Positions 41,748-50,513 are shown, counted from the first letter of the stretch. The stretch is DNA of 64,000 nt from Paraburkholderia largidicola (GCF_013426895.1 NZ_AP023177.1:186001-250000), one strand, 5' to 3'. Notes: generated from the letters alone by a model not told the origin. A program made the numbers and translations.

Positions 41748-43981
41748 TTTTTCTCGCTCAAAGGGAAAGAAACTCTAAAACAGGTTGAATAGGGTGCTGG
41801 TGCCTCAACAAGTGCAATTTTTCCGCGAACCTGTTCGACCAGTTGTTTCACGAGTGAAAGTCCTAGCCCCATCCCCGAACCCAGTGGATTGTTGAGTCGA
41901 GATGTCGTTGTGAAGAGCGGATCCCAAATTCGCGACGCAAGATTCTCCGGTATTCCCACTCCAGTGTCCAAAACTTCGATCACATGCTGATTTGCCGCTG
42001 TCCATGCTCTAAAGCAGATCTCGGCAACGTAAGAAGGTGTCTCAGCTGCTATAACGGCCTTGAGCGCGTTTGTATACAAATTCAGAATGATTCCACTATA
42101 AATCGTTATGGGCATTGCCGGAACCTGGACGTCCGGTGAAATTTCGATCTTTATTTCAACACCGTGATCATGAGCGAACTTCCCGAACTTCTCCGCGATT
42201 CGTTTGACTTGTGGCGCGCATTTGAAAGAAACGGCCTTAAAGCTATGTGCCGCGTCAACAAACAGCTTCGTATACTCCAAATGCGCCTTCAGTGCGTCAT
42301 AGCTCTCCGTTAAAATTTCAACATGCGGCTGCAACTCCTGGTGCGTGTCTGATAGTGCCGTCAAAAGGCTCACAGCGTCATGTACCGTTGTGACAATTCG
42401 CGACGCTTCATGTGTCAAGAAGCCTGCAACCACACCTAGCGACCCCATCACTTCTAGCTTGCGTCTCGCCTCACGGTCATACTCTTCAACCTCTTCGATC
42501 CTTCGCGAAAGCGTGCTGTAGTCTTTTACTAACCTTGATCGTTCAGCAACCGATAACGTCGGCACGTTTTGCACGAACTCAATAGCAGCCTTAAAGTCAG
42601 CCTTGATCTGCTTGGCTGCTTGCTTTGCGGCTCGTTCTTGCTCCTCCAACTGACGCTGCTTATCAATGTGCGCCAGAAACTCGATTCCACCTCGGATAAT
42701 CTCGGTCAGTTGTTCAAAGCCCTGCGTGCGAAGGAATCCCTCACGGTCCGTGGAGGGGATAATGTCCTCGATGCTTGAAACCGCCTGCACTGACGCGGAG
42801 CGCACGAACACCGCTCCGATCAATTGATGGTTTGCTGGCAGATTTAGCATTGGATTTAAGGCAGGCTCTGCCTTCTGCCGAGTAGACATCGGGAATGCCA
42901 CTTCTGCGATTGAAGTTCGCCAGTCACGAACGTGCCTAGCTGAATCGCGGTCTAGAGACAGCCAGTCGTCGTCAACGTCACCATACGGCTTCACTCGAAA
43001 GCCCCGGTCGACAACAACCACTCCACTGTTTTCTTTGACCCAAGTGTACGCGGTTCTTCCATCTACTCCCTTATCTGCAAAAAGACCTGCCCGCCGAGGA
43101 AAGAACCTTATGTCAGCGTGGAGTCCGGCCGCAATAGCAGATGGATAATCCAATTGAAGTTGATATTCAAAATCTTCTTGCGAAAACGAAACCTTGTATT
43201 CGAGCGCATTATTCTTTAAATCTATGGCCAACCGAGCCCACGCGTTCTCGAGCACATACTCAGCTACATTTATTGTCGACGAGTCGTCTTCGCCGGGAAG
43301 TGCTACTCGAAAACCAGGGTCTCGATCTGCCCTGCTTTTGGCACGTTTGAACCGCCCTCGGTCAAGCCCCGAGATTGGACTGACAATCTTCAAAACCCCA
43401 GACCGAAAGCTTGGGCCAGACGCAAACTCCCCGCCCCTCCGAAGACCAGATATACGCAAGGTGGTCCCTTCTTTATCGTCAGGGCCGGCCTTAAACAATC
43501 GATAGGGCACTTCGGTGTCTACCAAAGAGTCATTTTCATCGATTTTCTGCCAGTCAAAATCCGCCACGAGCTTAGTCAGGCAGCCCCGCTTAGCGTCTTC
43601 AGCCACGGAGATGACTTGCAGCGAAGTCCCCAAGAAACGAACGGCAAACCGACCGATGCCCTTTTGTCCAGTGAGGTCTCGTTGATATTTTCTGGATGTG
43701 CGATCAATCGCTTTTTTCGAAGTGGCTATCGTCATCCAACGACTTTCGAACTCCTCCTTCGTCATTCCGTGACCATCATCACACACACAGAGAGCCTTTT
43801 GATCAGCCGAAAAGGCCACACGGCATTCCGTTGCATCCGCGTCGTAGGAATTTTTGATCAACTCGACCAGCGCGACCTCCGGCTGCGCCACCAAACGCTC
43901 GCCAAGTTCTTGTAATAAACGCGCTTCGGCACGGAACGCCAGCTGTCCCTTGTCCAATTCTTTTTCTTTGGCTGTGGCCAC
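41744..43981 (-). CDS. Dual GHKL ATPase: Hsp90/MORC-like domain fused to a histidine kinase
   Basis: 745 residues, GTG start at 43981 after AGGACAGAG. The N-terminal Hsp90/MORC-type ATPase shows VELIKNSYDAD (Glu40, Asn44, Asp47), the CDDGHGM nucleotide motif (68-73) and a glycine lid TGQKGIGRFAV. A transducer-like region and a coiled coil (about 440-515, EEQERAAKQAAKQIKADFKA...) follow. A HisKA-like helix carries His524 in FLTHEASR. The C-terminal kinase ATPase has N-box LYTNALKAV, G1 DTGVGIP (from 672) and G2 GSGMGLGLSLVKQL (about 700-716). Two complete GHKL sites in one soluble protein is unusual. It follows a DNA methyltransferase and precedes a receiver-like protein. Confidence 0.9.
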   Translation of the reverse strand: MATAKEKELDKGQLAFRAEARLLQELGERLVAQPEVALVELIKNSYDADATECRVAFSADQKALCVCDDGHGMTKEEFESRWMTIATSKKAIDRTSRKYQRDLTGQKGIGRFAVRFLGTSLQVISVAEDAKRGCLTKLVADFDWQKIDENDSLVDTEVPYRLFKAGPDDKEGTTLRISGLRRGGEFASGPSFRSGVLKIVSPISGLDRGRFKRAKSRADRDPGFRVALPGEDDSSTINVAEYVLENAWARLAIDLKNNALEYKVSFSQEDFEYQLQLDYPSAIAAGLHADIRFFPRRAGLFADKGVDGRTAYTWVKENSGVVVVDRGFRVKPYGDVDDDWLSLDRDSARHVRDWRTSIAEVAFPMSTRQKAEPALNPMLNLPANHQLIGAVFVRSASVQAVSSIEDIIPSTDREGFLRTQGFEQLTEIIRGGIEFLAHIDKQRQLEEQERAAKQAAKQIKADFKAAIEFVQNVPTLSVAERSRLVKDYSTLSRRIEEVEEYDREARRKLEVMGSLGVVAGFLTHEASRIVTTVHDAVSLLTALSDTHQELQPHVEILTESYDALKAHLEYTKLFVDAAHSFKAVSFKCAPQVKRIAEKFGKFAHDHGVEIKIEISPDVQVPAMPITIYSGIILNLYTNALKAVIAAETPSYVAEICFRAWTAANQHVIEVLDTGVGIPENLASRIWDPLFTTTSRLNNPLGSGMGLGLSLVKQLVEQVRGKIALVEAPAPYSTCFRVSFPLSEKK

Positions 43982-44009
43982 GGCTCTGTCCTGTTATTGG
44001 AGTTCCATA

Positions 44010-45392
44010 CTACTCAATCGTTCTCTGAATGAACGCATTCATCTGGTTGACTTCGATCTTCATGAATCCCTTAGAAACCGCGACTATTTCCGATTTCAAT
44101 GAGGCCGTTCTGATCTCCCTTTCGATTCTGCGCGAAACGGCATCAGATGACGCGTAAATGCCACAAACTGAACCGACGCTGATTGCCGAGACTGAATTCA
44201 CGAACACCTTCGGCCGATGTCCACGAAATCCCGATGAGTAAAGCAATCGAGGGGCATCTGGCAACGAAAATTTCCACCAGATATCGCGCGCGTTACAAGT
44301 AAAGTTATCGCGCTCATCATGCGGCACGGCGTCCAGATAGTATTTCAATTGTCGACTTAGCGGTTCTACTGGACGAATAAGCCAGCAACGCTTTCCGGCG
44401 CTTACGTATTCTTGTTGAAACACTTGCTCTGTTAGTACGGCGACCGTTTGAGGAACGTGCCTTGTGGAAGTTATGCAACGTACTACGTCGACGTCTACCT
44501 TCAAACCGTAATGCGCGCGCTCCGCTTCGGTTAGCACGAACACCTTCTGCCCACCAGGGCTGAGGCCGCGCTGTGCGTAAGCCGTCTCAAGTCGCCTTTT
44601 ATATGTCAACGACTGTCTATTGCTTCGTGTCGGACTACGCAGCGACCGAGTGTTTCCGTCTCCGTCAATGCCGAAGTGTCGAATTCGACCGGATTGTTGC
44701 TTCTTGTCGATGACCGTCACTGACGCTGTGGTCAGCACGCGTGGAAACGGCTCCCTATCAAACTGATAGACGTCAACTGACCACCCTTGCGAAGCGATGT
44801 ATCGTCGTAGGCTCTCTGCGGCTGGACGAACAATCCATTCGAAAGGAACAACGAGCACTACTAGTCCGTCGTCGCTTGTGGAGATGAAACTTAGCCACAA
44901 AAAGTAGAGGTACGCGTTTGACAATCCATGTGGTCTTATTCCCGTGATCAGCTCAATCCAGTTCGAGATTTGAGTCCGCCATTCATCGCTTAGGTCGTGA
45001 TGCCGTACATACGGAGGATTACCAATGCTAAGGTCATAACGTTCACTCGTGGCGTCAGAAAACGCACATGCCCGAACAATTTGAGCTTTTGCGGGAAGGT
45101 CTGGAATTTGACGACGCCGAACATCAATCTCGTAACCGACATACCTGTCGTAGTTACCGGACGTCGAAAACCTTCCGTCCCCCGCGCCTGCGTCGAGCAC
45201 AGTTTGGAAGTGCGTTCGGTACTTATGCGCAATTCCCCAAACTACCGAAACGATATCTTGGGGCGTGTCTACCTGACATCGCATGAGGTATTCGGAATTG
45301 TCGACTAGTCCATATCCGTCAATGCTGCGATGATCTTGGTTAGTTGATTTATTTTTGGGCTTGCGCCTGTTTGTATTATTTTTCTGCTGCAT
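44010..45392 (-). CDS. N6-adenine DNA methyltransferase (Eco57I/TaqI-like)
   Basis: Transfers methyl from S-adenosylmethionine to adenine in DNA. Motif I VLDAGAGDGRF (65-75) binds SAM and motif IV NPPY (125-128) is catalytic. LVVLVVPFEWIV and VYQFDREPFPRVLTTASVTV fit motifs V-VIII. The C-terminal 200 residues would be the target-recognition domain. The basic N-terminus (RRKPKNKSTNQ) may contact DNA. Its ATG overlaps the end of the XRE gene by 17 nt. No restriction endonuclease is encoded with it; the dual ATPase follows 28 bp later. It probably marks self DNA for this cassette. Confidence 0.87.
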   Translation of the reverse strand: MQQKNNTNRRKPKNKSTNQDHRSIDGYGLVDNSEYLMRCQVDTPQDIVSVVWGIAHKYRTHFQTVLDAGAGDGRFSTSGNYDRYVGYEIDVRRRQIPDLPAKAQIVRACAFSDATSERYDLSIGNPPYVRHHDLSDEWRTQISNWIELITGIRPHGLSNAYLYFLWLSFISTSDDGLVVLVVPFEWIVRPAAESLRRYIASQGWSVDVYQFDREPFPRVLTTASVTVIDKKQQSGRIRHFGIDGDGNTRSLRSPTRSNRQSLTYKRRLETAYAQRGLSPGGQKVFVLTEAERAHYGLKVDVDVVRCITSTRHVPQTVAVLTEQVFQQEYVSAGKRCWLIRPVEPLSRQLKYYLDAVPHDERDNFTCNARDIWWKFSLPDAPRLLYSSGFRGHRPKVFVNSVSAISVGSVCGIYASSDAVSRRIEREIRTASLKSEIVAVSKGFMKIEVNQMNAFIQRTIE

Positions 45393-45621
45393 CGTCTCGG
45401 TATTCTCTAACTAGACGAACGATCTCTCGATCAGAAAGCCCATTGAGCAGTCGCAGCAGTGCTTTCATACCAAGCGGGCAATTGGTTCCAGTCTGATATT
45501 CGCTGTATGCGCGCGAGCTCACCCCGATCCGGGCCGCCATTTCTTTTTGAGTGATTCTGCGCCCTTGCTCCTGAGCCTCGGCCAACCGATGCGCGGTACG
45601 AATGAGATCCGTGAGATTCAT
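45376..45621 (-). CDS. XRE-family HTH regulator, first gene of the cassette
   Basis: An 81-residue regulator with a helix-turn-helix of Xre type: ITQKEMAARIGVSSRAYSEY covers the two helices. The ATG at 45621 is preceded by GGGGGCGGAG; an upstream in-frame start at 45654 would place the promoter inside the gene. It overlaps the methyltransferase gene, so it is very likely its controller, analogous to C-proteins of restriction-modification systems. A promoter with near-consensus spacing lies immediately upstream. Confidence 0.85.
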   Translation of the reverse strand: MNLTDLIRTAHRLAEAQEQGRRITQKEMAARIGVSSRAYSEYQTGTNCPLGMKALLRLLNGLSDREIVRLVREYRDDAAEK

Positions 45622-45645
45622 CTCCGCCCCCGTAAAAGTGCGGCC

Positions 45646-45674
45646 AATATACATAAATACGCCAGAATATTCAA
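45646..45674 (-). promoter_or_regulatory. Sigma70-type promoter of the methyltransferase/kinase cassette
   Basis: Minus strand TTGAAT (45674-45669) and TATATT (45651-45646) separated by 17 nt. Transcription would start about 18 nt before the XRE ATG. The surrounding DNA is AT-rich. Confidence 0.6.
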
Positions 45675-45716
45675 GAAGATGCGCGTTCCGTAAGTAAGTT
45701 GTTTAAAATTGCCACG

Positions 45717-46214
45717 CTAGAGTGCCAATTCTTTGAGCATTGCAGCGCTGCTTCTTATCTTGGTGCAGACCGACCTCTTCTCCTTCGCAGTAATCGGCGC
45801 GGTGCCACGGCGAAAACTGCCGAATCGGCTATTAGGATTATGCCCTGACCGCCTTCGAGCCGGCATTTCCGAATCACTGATTCGGGAATCTGGCCTGGTA
45901 GGAACGCGCTGAAACCCCCGTCCCAATTTCTAAATACTTGGGGCCAGTTCCTCCAAGGCCGCTTGCTCGGCTGCTCCATCGCGGCGGTGCAACTGATCGA
46001 GCACACCGTTGGGCAGCACCACGTCGCGGCTGTCGGCGATATCGAGCTGCTGCATGATCGGCTGCGTCGTTTTCCTGATCAGAAGAGTTGATCGCGAAAA
46101 ACGCTCAGTCCATTTCATCGTGCTGCGAAAGGCGCGGCCGTCCTCATTAACTGACTCGATGATCACGTGCACGACCCGCTCGCCATAGCGCGCCAGCCGC
46201 CGACCGGGGGGCAT
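45717..46214 (-). pseudogene. Decayed hypothetical gene
   Basis: The first part reads MPPGRRLARYGERVVHVIIE, then FRSTMKWTERFSRSTLLIRK and LDIADSRDVVLPNGVLDQL, which looks like real coding sequence. After about 45935 plausible sequence is split between two frames (FSAFLPGQIPESVIRKCRLE in one, ITAKEKRSVCTKIRSS in another). It appears to be a frameshifted gene just downstream of kfrA. No function is recognised. Confidence 0.4.
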
Positions 46215-46285
46215 GCCGGCGCCTTGCGCCCGCCGATTCGCCTGGCGTTCTCTTTCCGCACGCGAGGCTTTGATTCCATCACAAC

Positions 46286-47356
46286 CTAGCCCCGCTTCTT
46301 CCGGCGCGCCATCGTCTTGCTGGATGACGCGGAGGCTACCGGGACCTTGCGTGCTGGGCCCGGTGCCCGCGCTGGACGCGTCGCAGTCGGGCGAGCCGCA
46401 ACAGCCTTCGCACGGGCCGGCCGGCCGGCTTTGTCATCCACGTCACGCCGTGCCGCCAGCTGTTGCTGCAGTGTCACGTTCGTCGCCTGCACGGCATCGA
46501 GCCGTCCCTGCAGCACGCCCGCCTGATGGCGCGCATCACCGAGCTGTGTCTGCAGCGAGTCGACCGCACGGTGATGCTCCGCCTCGCGCCTGTCGGCCCG
46601 TTTCGTGGTCTCGTCGACTTCCTTCTGCAGTTTGGCGACGGCACCGCGCTCGCGGTCGATTTCGAGCAGCGCGCGCTTTTCGGTCGCCCGCAGGCGCTCC
46701 TCGGCCCGCTCCGCGGTCTCACGCAGTTTCTCGAGATCGCGTGAGAAGCCTTCCCGCACCTGGGCGAGTTCGCGATCGCGCGCCGCCGCCTCGTTTCGCA
46801 AACGTGGTATTTCGGCGTCGAGCGCCTGCCGCGCGGCCTGCCCCTCGGCCTGCGCCTTCTCGAGTTCACGGACCTCGATCTGCGCGGCAAGCAGCGCCGC
46901 AGTGCGCTGCTCCAGTGCCGTTTCGGTGCGGCCCAGCTCGCCCCGCGCGGCGGCGACGCGCTGCTCCGCTTCCATACGCTGCGCCTCCACTTCCGCGCGC
47001 AGTGCCTCGAGTTCCGCCTGCGCGGACGCGGTCGCGCGTGTCCACAGCGTCGCAACCAGCTCGCCCGCCGCAGCCCCGAGATCGGCCGGCAGGTCCGGGT
47101 GCTCGATGCGCACGCGGCTCTTTTCCCGGAGTTCCGCCCAGAACTCGCCGAGCACCGCCGCGGGCGTGCCCATGCTGCCGCGCCTCACCAGCTGGTAAAG
47201 CCGGTTCGCGGTCGGCGTCAGGCCGAAGCGGAAGAACAGCAGCGCGCAGACCTCGCGGTACAGCTCGCGCGTTTTCGGGAAGGCGGCCTTCAGCCGCTCG
47301 ATCTCGGCCGCGAGCCGGGCATCATCGGACGGAATATCGGACAGATCACCGGACAT
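46286..47356 (-). CDS. kfrA: KfrA-like plasmid DNA-binding protein
   Basis: A 356-residue protein. The N-terminal domain (about 15-125) is the KfrA DNA-binding module: LKAAFPKTRELYREVCALLF, then LYQLVRRGSMGTPAAVLGEFW. It is followed by an almost uninterrupted coiled coil (about 125-300, rich in Ala, Glu, Arg and Gln). A basic Pro/Ala-rich tail ends in KTMARRKKRG. KfrA proteins are autoregulated transcription factors and segregation accessories of plasmids, which supports an extrachromosomal origin of this region. Palindromic candidate operators lie directly upstream. Confidence 0.87.
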   Translation of the reverse strand: MSGDLSDIPSDDARLAAEIERLKAAFPKTRELYREVCALLFFRFGLTPTANRLYQLVRRGSMGTPAAVLGEFWAELREKSRVRIEHPDLPADLGAAAGELVATLWTRATASAQAELEALRAEVEAQRMEAEQRVAAARGELGRTETALEQRTAALLAAQIEVRELEKAQAEGQAARQALDAEIPRLRNEAAARDRELAQVREGFSRDLEKLRETAERAEERLRATEKRALLEIDRERGAVAKLQKEVDETTKRADRREAEHHRAVDSLQTQLGDARHQAGVLQGRLDAVQATNVTLQQQLAARRDVDDKAGRPARAKAVAARPTATRPARAPGPARKVPVASASSSKTMARRKKRG

Positions 47357-47373
47357 GGAGATGGGAAGACGTT

Positions 47374-47454
47374 TTGATGCATCAATAATACAACGTAAAA
47401 CGCATTATATCCAATCACATGACAATAGTAATTTGACATTAACCCCATAATGTC
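47374..47454. promoter_or_regulatory. AT-rich operator/promoter region between kfrA and the recombinase
   Basis: Contains a perfect 12-bp palindrome TTGATGCATCAA (47374-47385) and an inverted repeat GACATTA-N6-TAATGTC (47435-47454). Both lie in the strongly AT-rich 208-bp space between divergent genes. KfrA binds operators near its own promoter, so these are candidate sites. Confidence 0.55.
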
Positions 47455-47565
47455 GAAAATATAGAGATAATCATGCAGCAGCCTGTTGCACTATTTATAT
47501 AGGGGCATATCAATACCCGACTGGCTCCCGCAAACGCTCACCTTTCCCGGAAAAGCTCACCCTCC

Positions 47566-48870
47566 ATGCCCGCGCCACCGTCAGCCGCCCTCGTCCTGGT
47601 GCACCCCGCCCCGCTGGAAAGGCTCGTAATTCCGGCTGCACTCGACGGCCATGCCGGGAGCAACCGCGCCACGGGCGGCGTCGCGCAGCTCGCCGCCGCG
47701 AACGATCTCGATGCGATCCGCGCGTGGCTTGCACGGTTCACCGACAAACAGACGACGTTCGACAGCTACCGGAAAGAGGCCGAACGGCTGCTGCTGTGGT
47801 CGCTCGTGCAACTGGGCAAGCCGCTCTCGTCACTCACCCACGAGGACTGCCTGCGCTACCAGCGCTTCCTGGCCGATCCGCAGCCGGCCGCCACATGGAT
47901 CGCCAACGCCGGCGCGGGAGGCGGTCGCAAGCATCCGCGTGGCGACGCCCGCTGGCGGCCCTTTCACGGCCCGCTGTCGGCCACCAGCATCCGCCAGGCG
48001 ATGGTGATCCTCAATGTGCTGTTTTCGTGGCTGGTGCAGGCCGGGTATCTCGCCGGCAACCCGCTCGCGCTCTCGCGCCAGCGCACCCCGAAAGCCGCCC
48101 CGCGCATCACCCGCTATCTGGAGCCTGGCCTGTGGCAGGAGGTCAAGAACTTCATCGCGTCGATGCCGCAGGAGACCGCCCGGGATCGCGCGCACTATTA
48201 CCGCGTGCGATGGCTCTTTACACTGCTCTATCTGGGCGGGCTGCGCATCGCCGAGGTCGGGGGCAACACGATGGGGCAGTTTTTCGTGCGACGCGATCGC
48301 GACGGCACGATGCGTTGGTGGCTGACGGTACAGGGTAAGGGCGACAGGGAGCGGCTGGTGCCGGTGACGCGCGAGCTGATGACGGAACTGTCGCGCTACC
48401 GGCAGTCCCTCGGCATGACAGCCCTGCCCTCACCCAACGAGGCCACGCCACTCGTCCTGCCAATCGGTAGCACTGCGGGCAGTACCGCGGGTAGCACAGC
48501 GGATGGGACTGCCGCAAAGACGGCAGGACGCGCAAACGGTTCGACGCGGGACACAACGTTCGCCCCCGCGAGCCGGCCGCTCACGCGCGCCGCCGTGCAC
48601 ACGATCGTCAAGGATGTCTTCGCCCGCGCGGCTGAACGGTTACGTGAACAGGGGGATGAACAGGCGGCGCGCGCCGACCTGCTGAAACAAGCGTCGGCGC
48701 ACTGGCTGCGGCACACGGCCGGCTCGCACATGGCCGACCATCACGTCGATCTGCGGCACGTGCGGGACAACTTCGGGCATGCCTCGCTGACGACGACGAG
48801 CATCTACCTGCACGTGGACGAAGATCGCCGGCACCAGGAAACCGACGAGAAACACCGGATTGACTGGTGA
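47566..48870 (+). CDS. Tyrosine site-specific recombinase
   Basis: 434 residues, phage-integrase fold. A SAM-like N-terminal core-binding domain (about 45-165) is followed by the catalytic domain with Arg227 (GLRIAE), His379-x-x-Arg382 (HWLRHTAGSHM), His405 (FGHASL) and the nucleophile Tyr414 (SIYLHVD); all essential residues are present. An odd low-complexity insert of GSTA repeats (about 301-330) interrupts the catalytic domain between boxes. It is divergent from kfrA. No tRNA or attachment site is seen beside it, so a role in replicon dimer resolution or cassette movement is possible. Confidence 0.87.
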   Translation: MPAPPSAALVLVHPAPLERLVIPAALDGHAGSNRATGGVAQLAAANDLDAIRAWLARFTDKQTTFDSYRKEAERLLLWSLVQLGKPLSSLTHEDCLRYQRFLADPQPAATWIANAGAGGGRKHPRGDARWRPFHGPLSATSIRQAMVILNVLFSWLVQAGYLAGNPLALSRQRTPKAAPRITRYLEPGLWQEVKNFIASMPQETARDRAHYYRVRWLFTLLYLGGLRIAEVGGNTMGQFFVRRDRDGTMRWWLTVQGKGDRERLVPVTRELMTELSRYRQSLGMTALPSPNEATPLVLPIGSTAGSTAGSTADGTAAKTAGRANGSTRDTTFAPASRPLTRAAVHTIVKDVFARAAERLREQGDEQAARADLLKQASAHWLRHTAGSHMADHHVDLRHVRDNFGHASLTTTSIYLHVDEDRRHQETDEKHRIDW

Positions 48871-49067
48871 CGCCAGTGCCGGCGGCCCGGGAGACGGATG
48901 ACGGGGCAACGGGACTGCGTAGCAGCCGCTGCTCCGATGGATGCGTCATTTCGGTTTCGCGTTTGCGCTCTGATCACCGATGCGACGCCGGCGAAAACCG
49001 TAGCGCCATCCCCCGCTCATAACGACCCCGCTTTGGCAAAATTTGGCAAAACTGCTATGCTGACCAT

Positions 49068-49304
49068 ATGACGACGATGAATATTTCCTTGCCGGACGCG
49101 CTGAAAAGCTTCGTCGACGAACAGGTCAGCGAACGGGGCTACGGCACAAGCAGCGAATATGTCCGCGAACTGATCCGCCGCGACCAGCAGCGGCAGCATT
49201 TGCGTGCTCTTCTCGTGGAAGGCGCTGCATCGGGCCCAACAGAGCCCGTTGATGCACAGTATTTCGAATCACTGCGCGCTCGCGTGCGTCGCGCGCAGAA
49301 ATGA
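49068..49304 (+). CDS. parD: ParD-type antitoxin
   Basis: A 78-residue ribbon-helix-helix antitoxin: MNISLPDALKSFVDEQVSER, then GTSSEYVRELIRRDQQR, is the classical ParD/CopG DNA-binding fold, and the C-terminal tail wraps the toxin. It neutralises the ParE-like protein encoded immediately downstream and represses the pair. Stop and toxin start overlap as ATGA. Confidence 0.9.
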   Translation: MTTMNISLPDALKSFVDEQVSERGYGTSSEYVRELIRRDQQRQHLRALLVEGAASGPTEPVDAQYFESLRARVRRAQK

Positions 49305-49630
49305 AGTCGCAACCTGTCGTCCCGACCCGACAGGCGCAGCAGGATCTGGAAACCGGGATTGACTATTACCTGTTCGAGGAAGGTTCGGAGACCGCTGCGC
49401 TGGGGTTTATCGCTGCTGTCGAAGAGGCATTCCAGCGCCTGGGGAAAAATCCCGTGATGGGATCACCACGCTACGCCTACGAACTCGATCTGCCCGGCCT
49501 TCGGTCATGGCCACTCAAACGCTACCCACATCTTGTCTTTTATGTGGAGCGCGACGATTACGTCGAGATCTGGCGCGTGATCAATGGCGTGCGGGATATT
49601 CCGGTGTGGCTGCTCAACGAAAATGGGTAA
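49301..49630 (+). CDS. parE: ParE/RelE-superfamily toxin
   Basis: A 109-residue toxin whose family typically inhibits DNA gyrase. Features are the N-terminal helix QAQQDLETGIDYYLFEEGSE, the strand region GSPRYAYELDLPGLRSWPLK and the conserved YPHLVFYVERDDYVEIWRVI core, ending in RDIPVWL. Its gene overlaps parD by 4 nt, a standard operon. It should stabilise the plasmid or island that carries kfrA and the recombinase. The pair looks intact. Confidence 0.9.
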   Translation: MKSQPVVPTRQAQQDLETGIDYYLFEEGSETAALGFIAAVEEAFQRLGKNPVMGSPRYAYELDLPGLRSWPLKRYPHLVFYVERDDYVEIWRVINGVRDIPVWLLNENG

Positions 49631-49734
49631 ATGTCGGCAATGCTGACGCCTGAAACGTTGCAACCTCAATAATCAAGCCGTATCGCCTGTTCAACAATCG
49701 TTCACGCATTTTTTCGTATCGCTTGCAGACTGCC

Positions 49735-50004
49735 ATGGATACCCTTGAATTCCAACCTCAGGTGCTTGCCGGTCGCTGCGGTGTATCGTTCAGTCTTGCC
49801 CGTCCAAAAGGCACCGTCGAATGTGTCATCACGATCAAGGCACTGCAGGAGTATTTCTGGCTTGAGCCCAACGCCGATGATATTCGGATCCTGCGCGCCT
49901 TCCGGCATGGATACAGCCGTATCCGGGCAATCGCCGAGCGCAAGGCGCTTGCTCATCCAGCGACCCATCTGGAGCTGACGGCCGCCGATTTTGCGCGCCC
50001 GTGA
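49735..50004 (+). CDS. DUF1488-like small protein
   Basis: An 89-residue protein from the ATG at 49735 (the in-frame TTG at 49723 is less likely). The sequence VECVITIKALQEYFWLEPNA, then RIRAIAERKALAH, ends in LTAADFARP. This resembles DUF1488 proteins, which have a small beta-sheet, a helix and a conserved final DF. The function is unknown. It is followed 10 bp later by a frameshifted gene, with GAGG as the ribosome site between them. Confidence 0.6.
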   Translation: MDTLEFQPQVLAGRCGVSFSLARPKGTVECVITIKALQEYFWLEPNADDIRILRAFRHGYSRIRAIAERKALAHPATHLELTAADFARP

Positions 50005-50014
50005 GGCCGTCGCT

Positions 50015-50459
50015 ATGTCATTTATTTTCGATGACGAAGCACGCGCGGAAATGCTGTGTTACCCGGTGGTCAGTGAACTCGTGGCCATGGCACTAGATAG
50101 CGTCAAGCAGCATGGCCGGTTTACCGACAAATGGAATGAACGCCCCCACCTACCAGGTGGGGGCGTTCATTCCATTTGTCGCCGCGCAGGCACGTACCGG
50201 CGACTGGCTCAGGACCGATCATCTGGTCGAACTCTCTTTGCTCTGGATGCGCGCCAACGGCGCGCATCCAGAGTGGCGGCACCGTATCAGCATCGTCCGC
50301 ATGGCGGTCGACCTCGCACCCGACGTCCTTGTGACGTTCGGACTCGGAACTGAGAAAGCAGTGGCATCGCTCTTCACGGACGGCGGGCGGCTCGATTATC
50401 GCGTGCCACTCGTCGGCCAGATCCACGACCAATGCGCTGCGAGGCTGCAGCGCGCATAA
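50015..50459 (+). pseudogene. Hypothetical gene frameshifted inside a hairpin
   Basis: From the ATG at 50015 (MSFIFDDEARAEMLCYPVVS...) the frame runs into GRFTDKWNER and then loses sense. Shifting by one base at the C-run at 50142-50146 continues naturally as PTYQVGAFIPFVAAQARTGD, WLRTDHLVELSLLWMRANGA, ending in HDQCAARLQRA. One missing C in the run, within a 27-bp perfect stem, would explain the break. It may be a true mutation or a sequencing error in a strong hairpin. The function is unknown. Confidence 0.6.
50125..50181. repeat. 57-bp near-perfect hairpin inside a coding frame
   Basis: A 27-bp arm (50125-50151) is followed by ACC and its exact reverse complement (50155-50181). Both arms are part of the same interrupted gene, one arm coding DKWNER and the other AFIPFV. 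Confidence 0.9.
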
Positions 50460-50513
50460 ACCTGTTTCGCAACCCGCTATCCGTTACAGGCACTGCCTGA
50501 AAAATTCTCGCCA

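Noticed and set aside
44010..45621. Conventional type II restriction-modification system
   Set aside because: A controller-like gene and a methyltransferase are present, but no endonuclease is encoded in the operon; the neighbouring HNH gene is frameshifted and set apart.
46213..47388. Plus-strand open frame of 391 codons
   Set aside because: Pro/Arg/Ser-rich shadow of the kfrA coiled coil.
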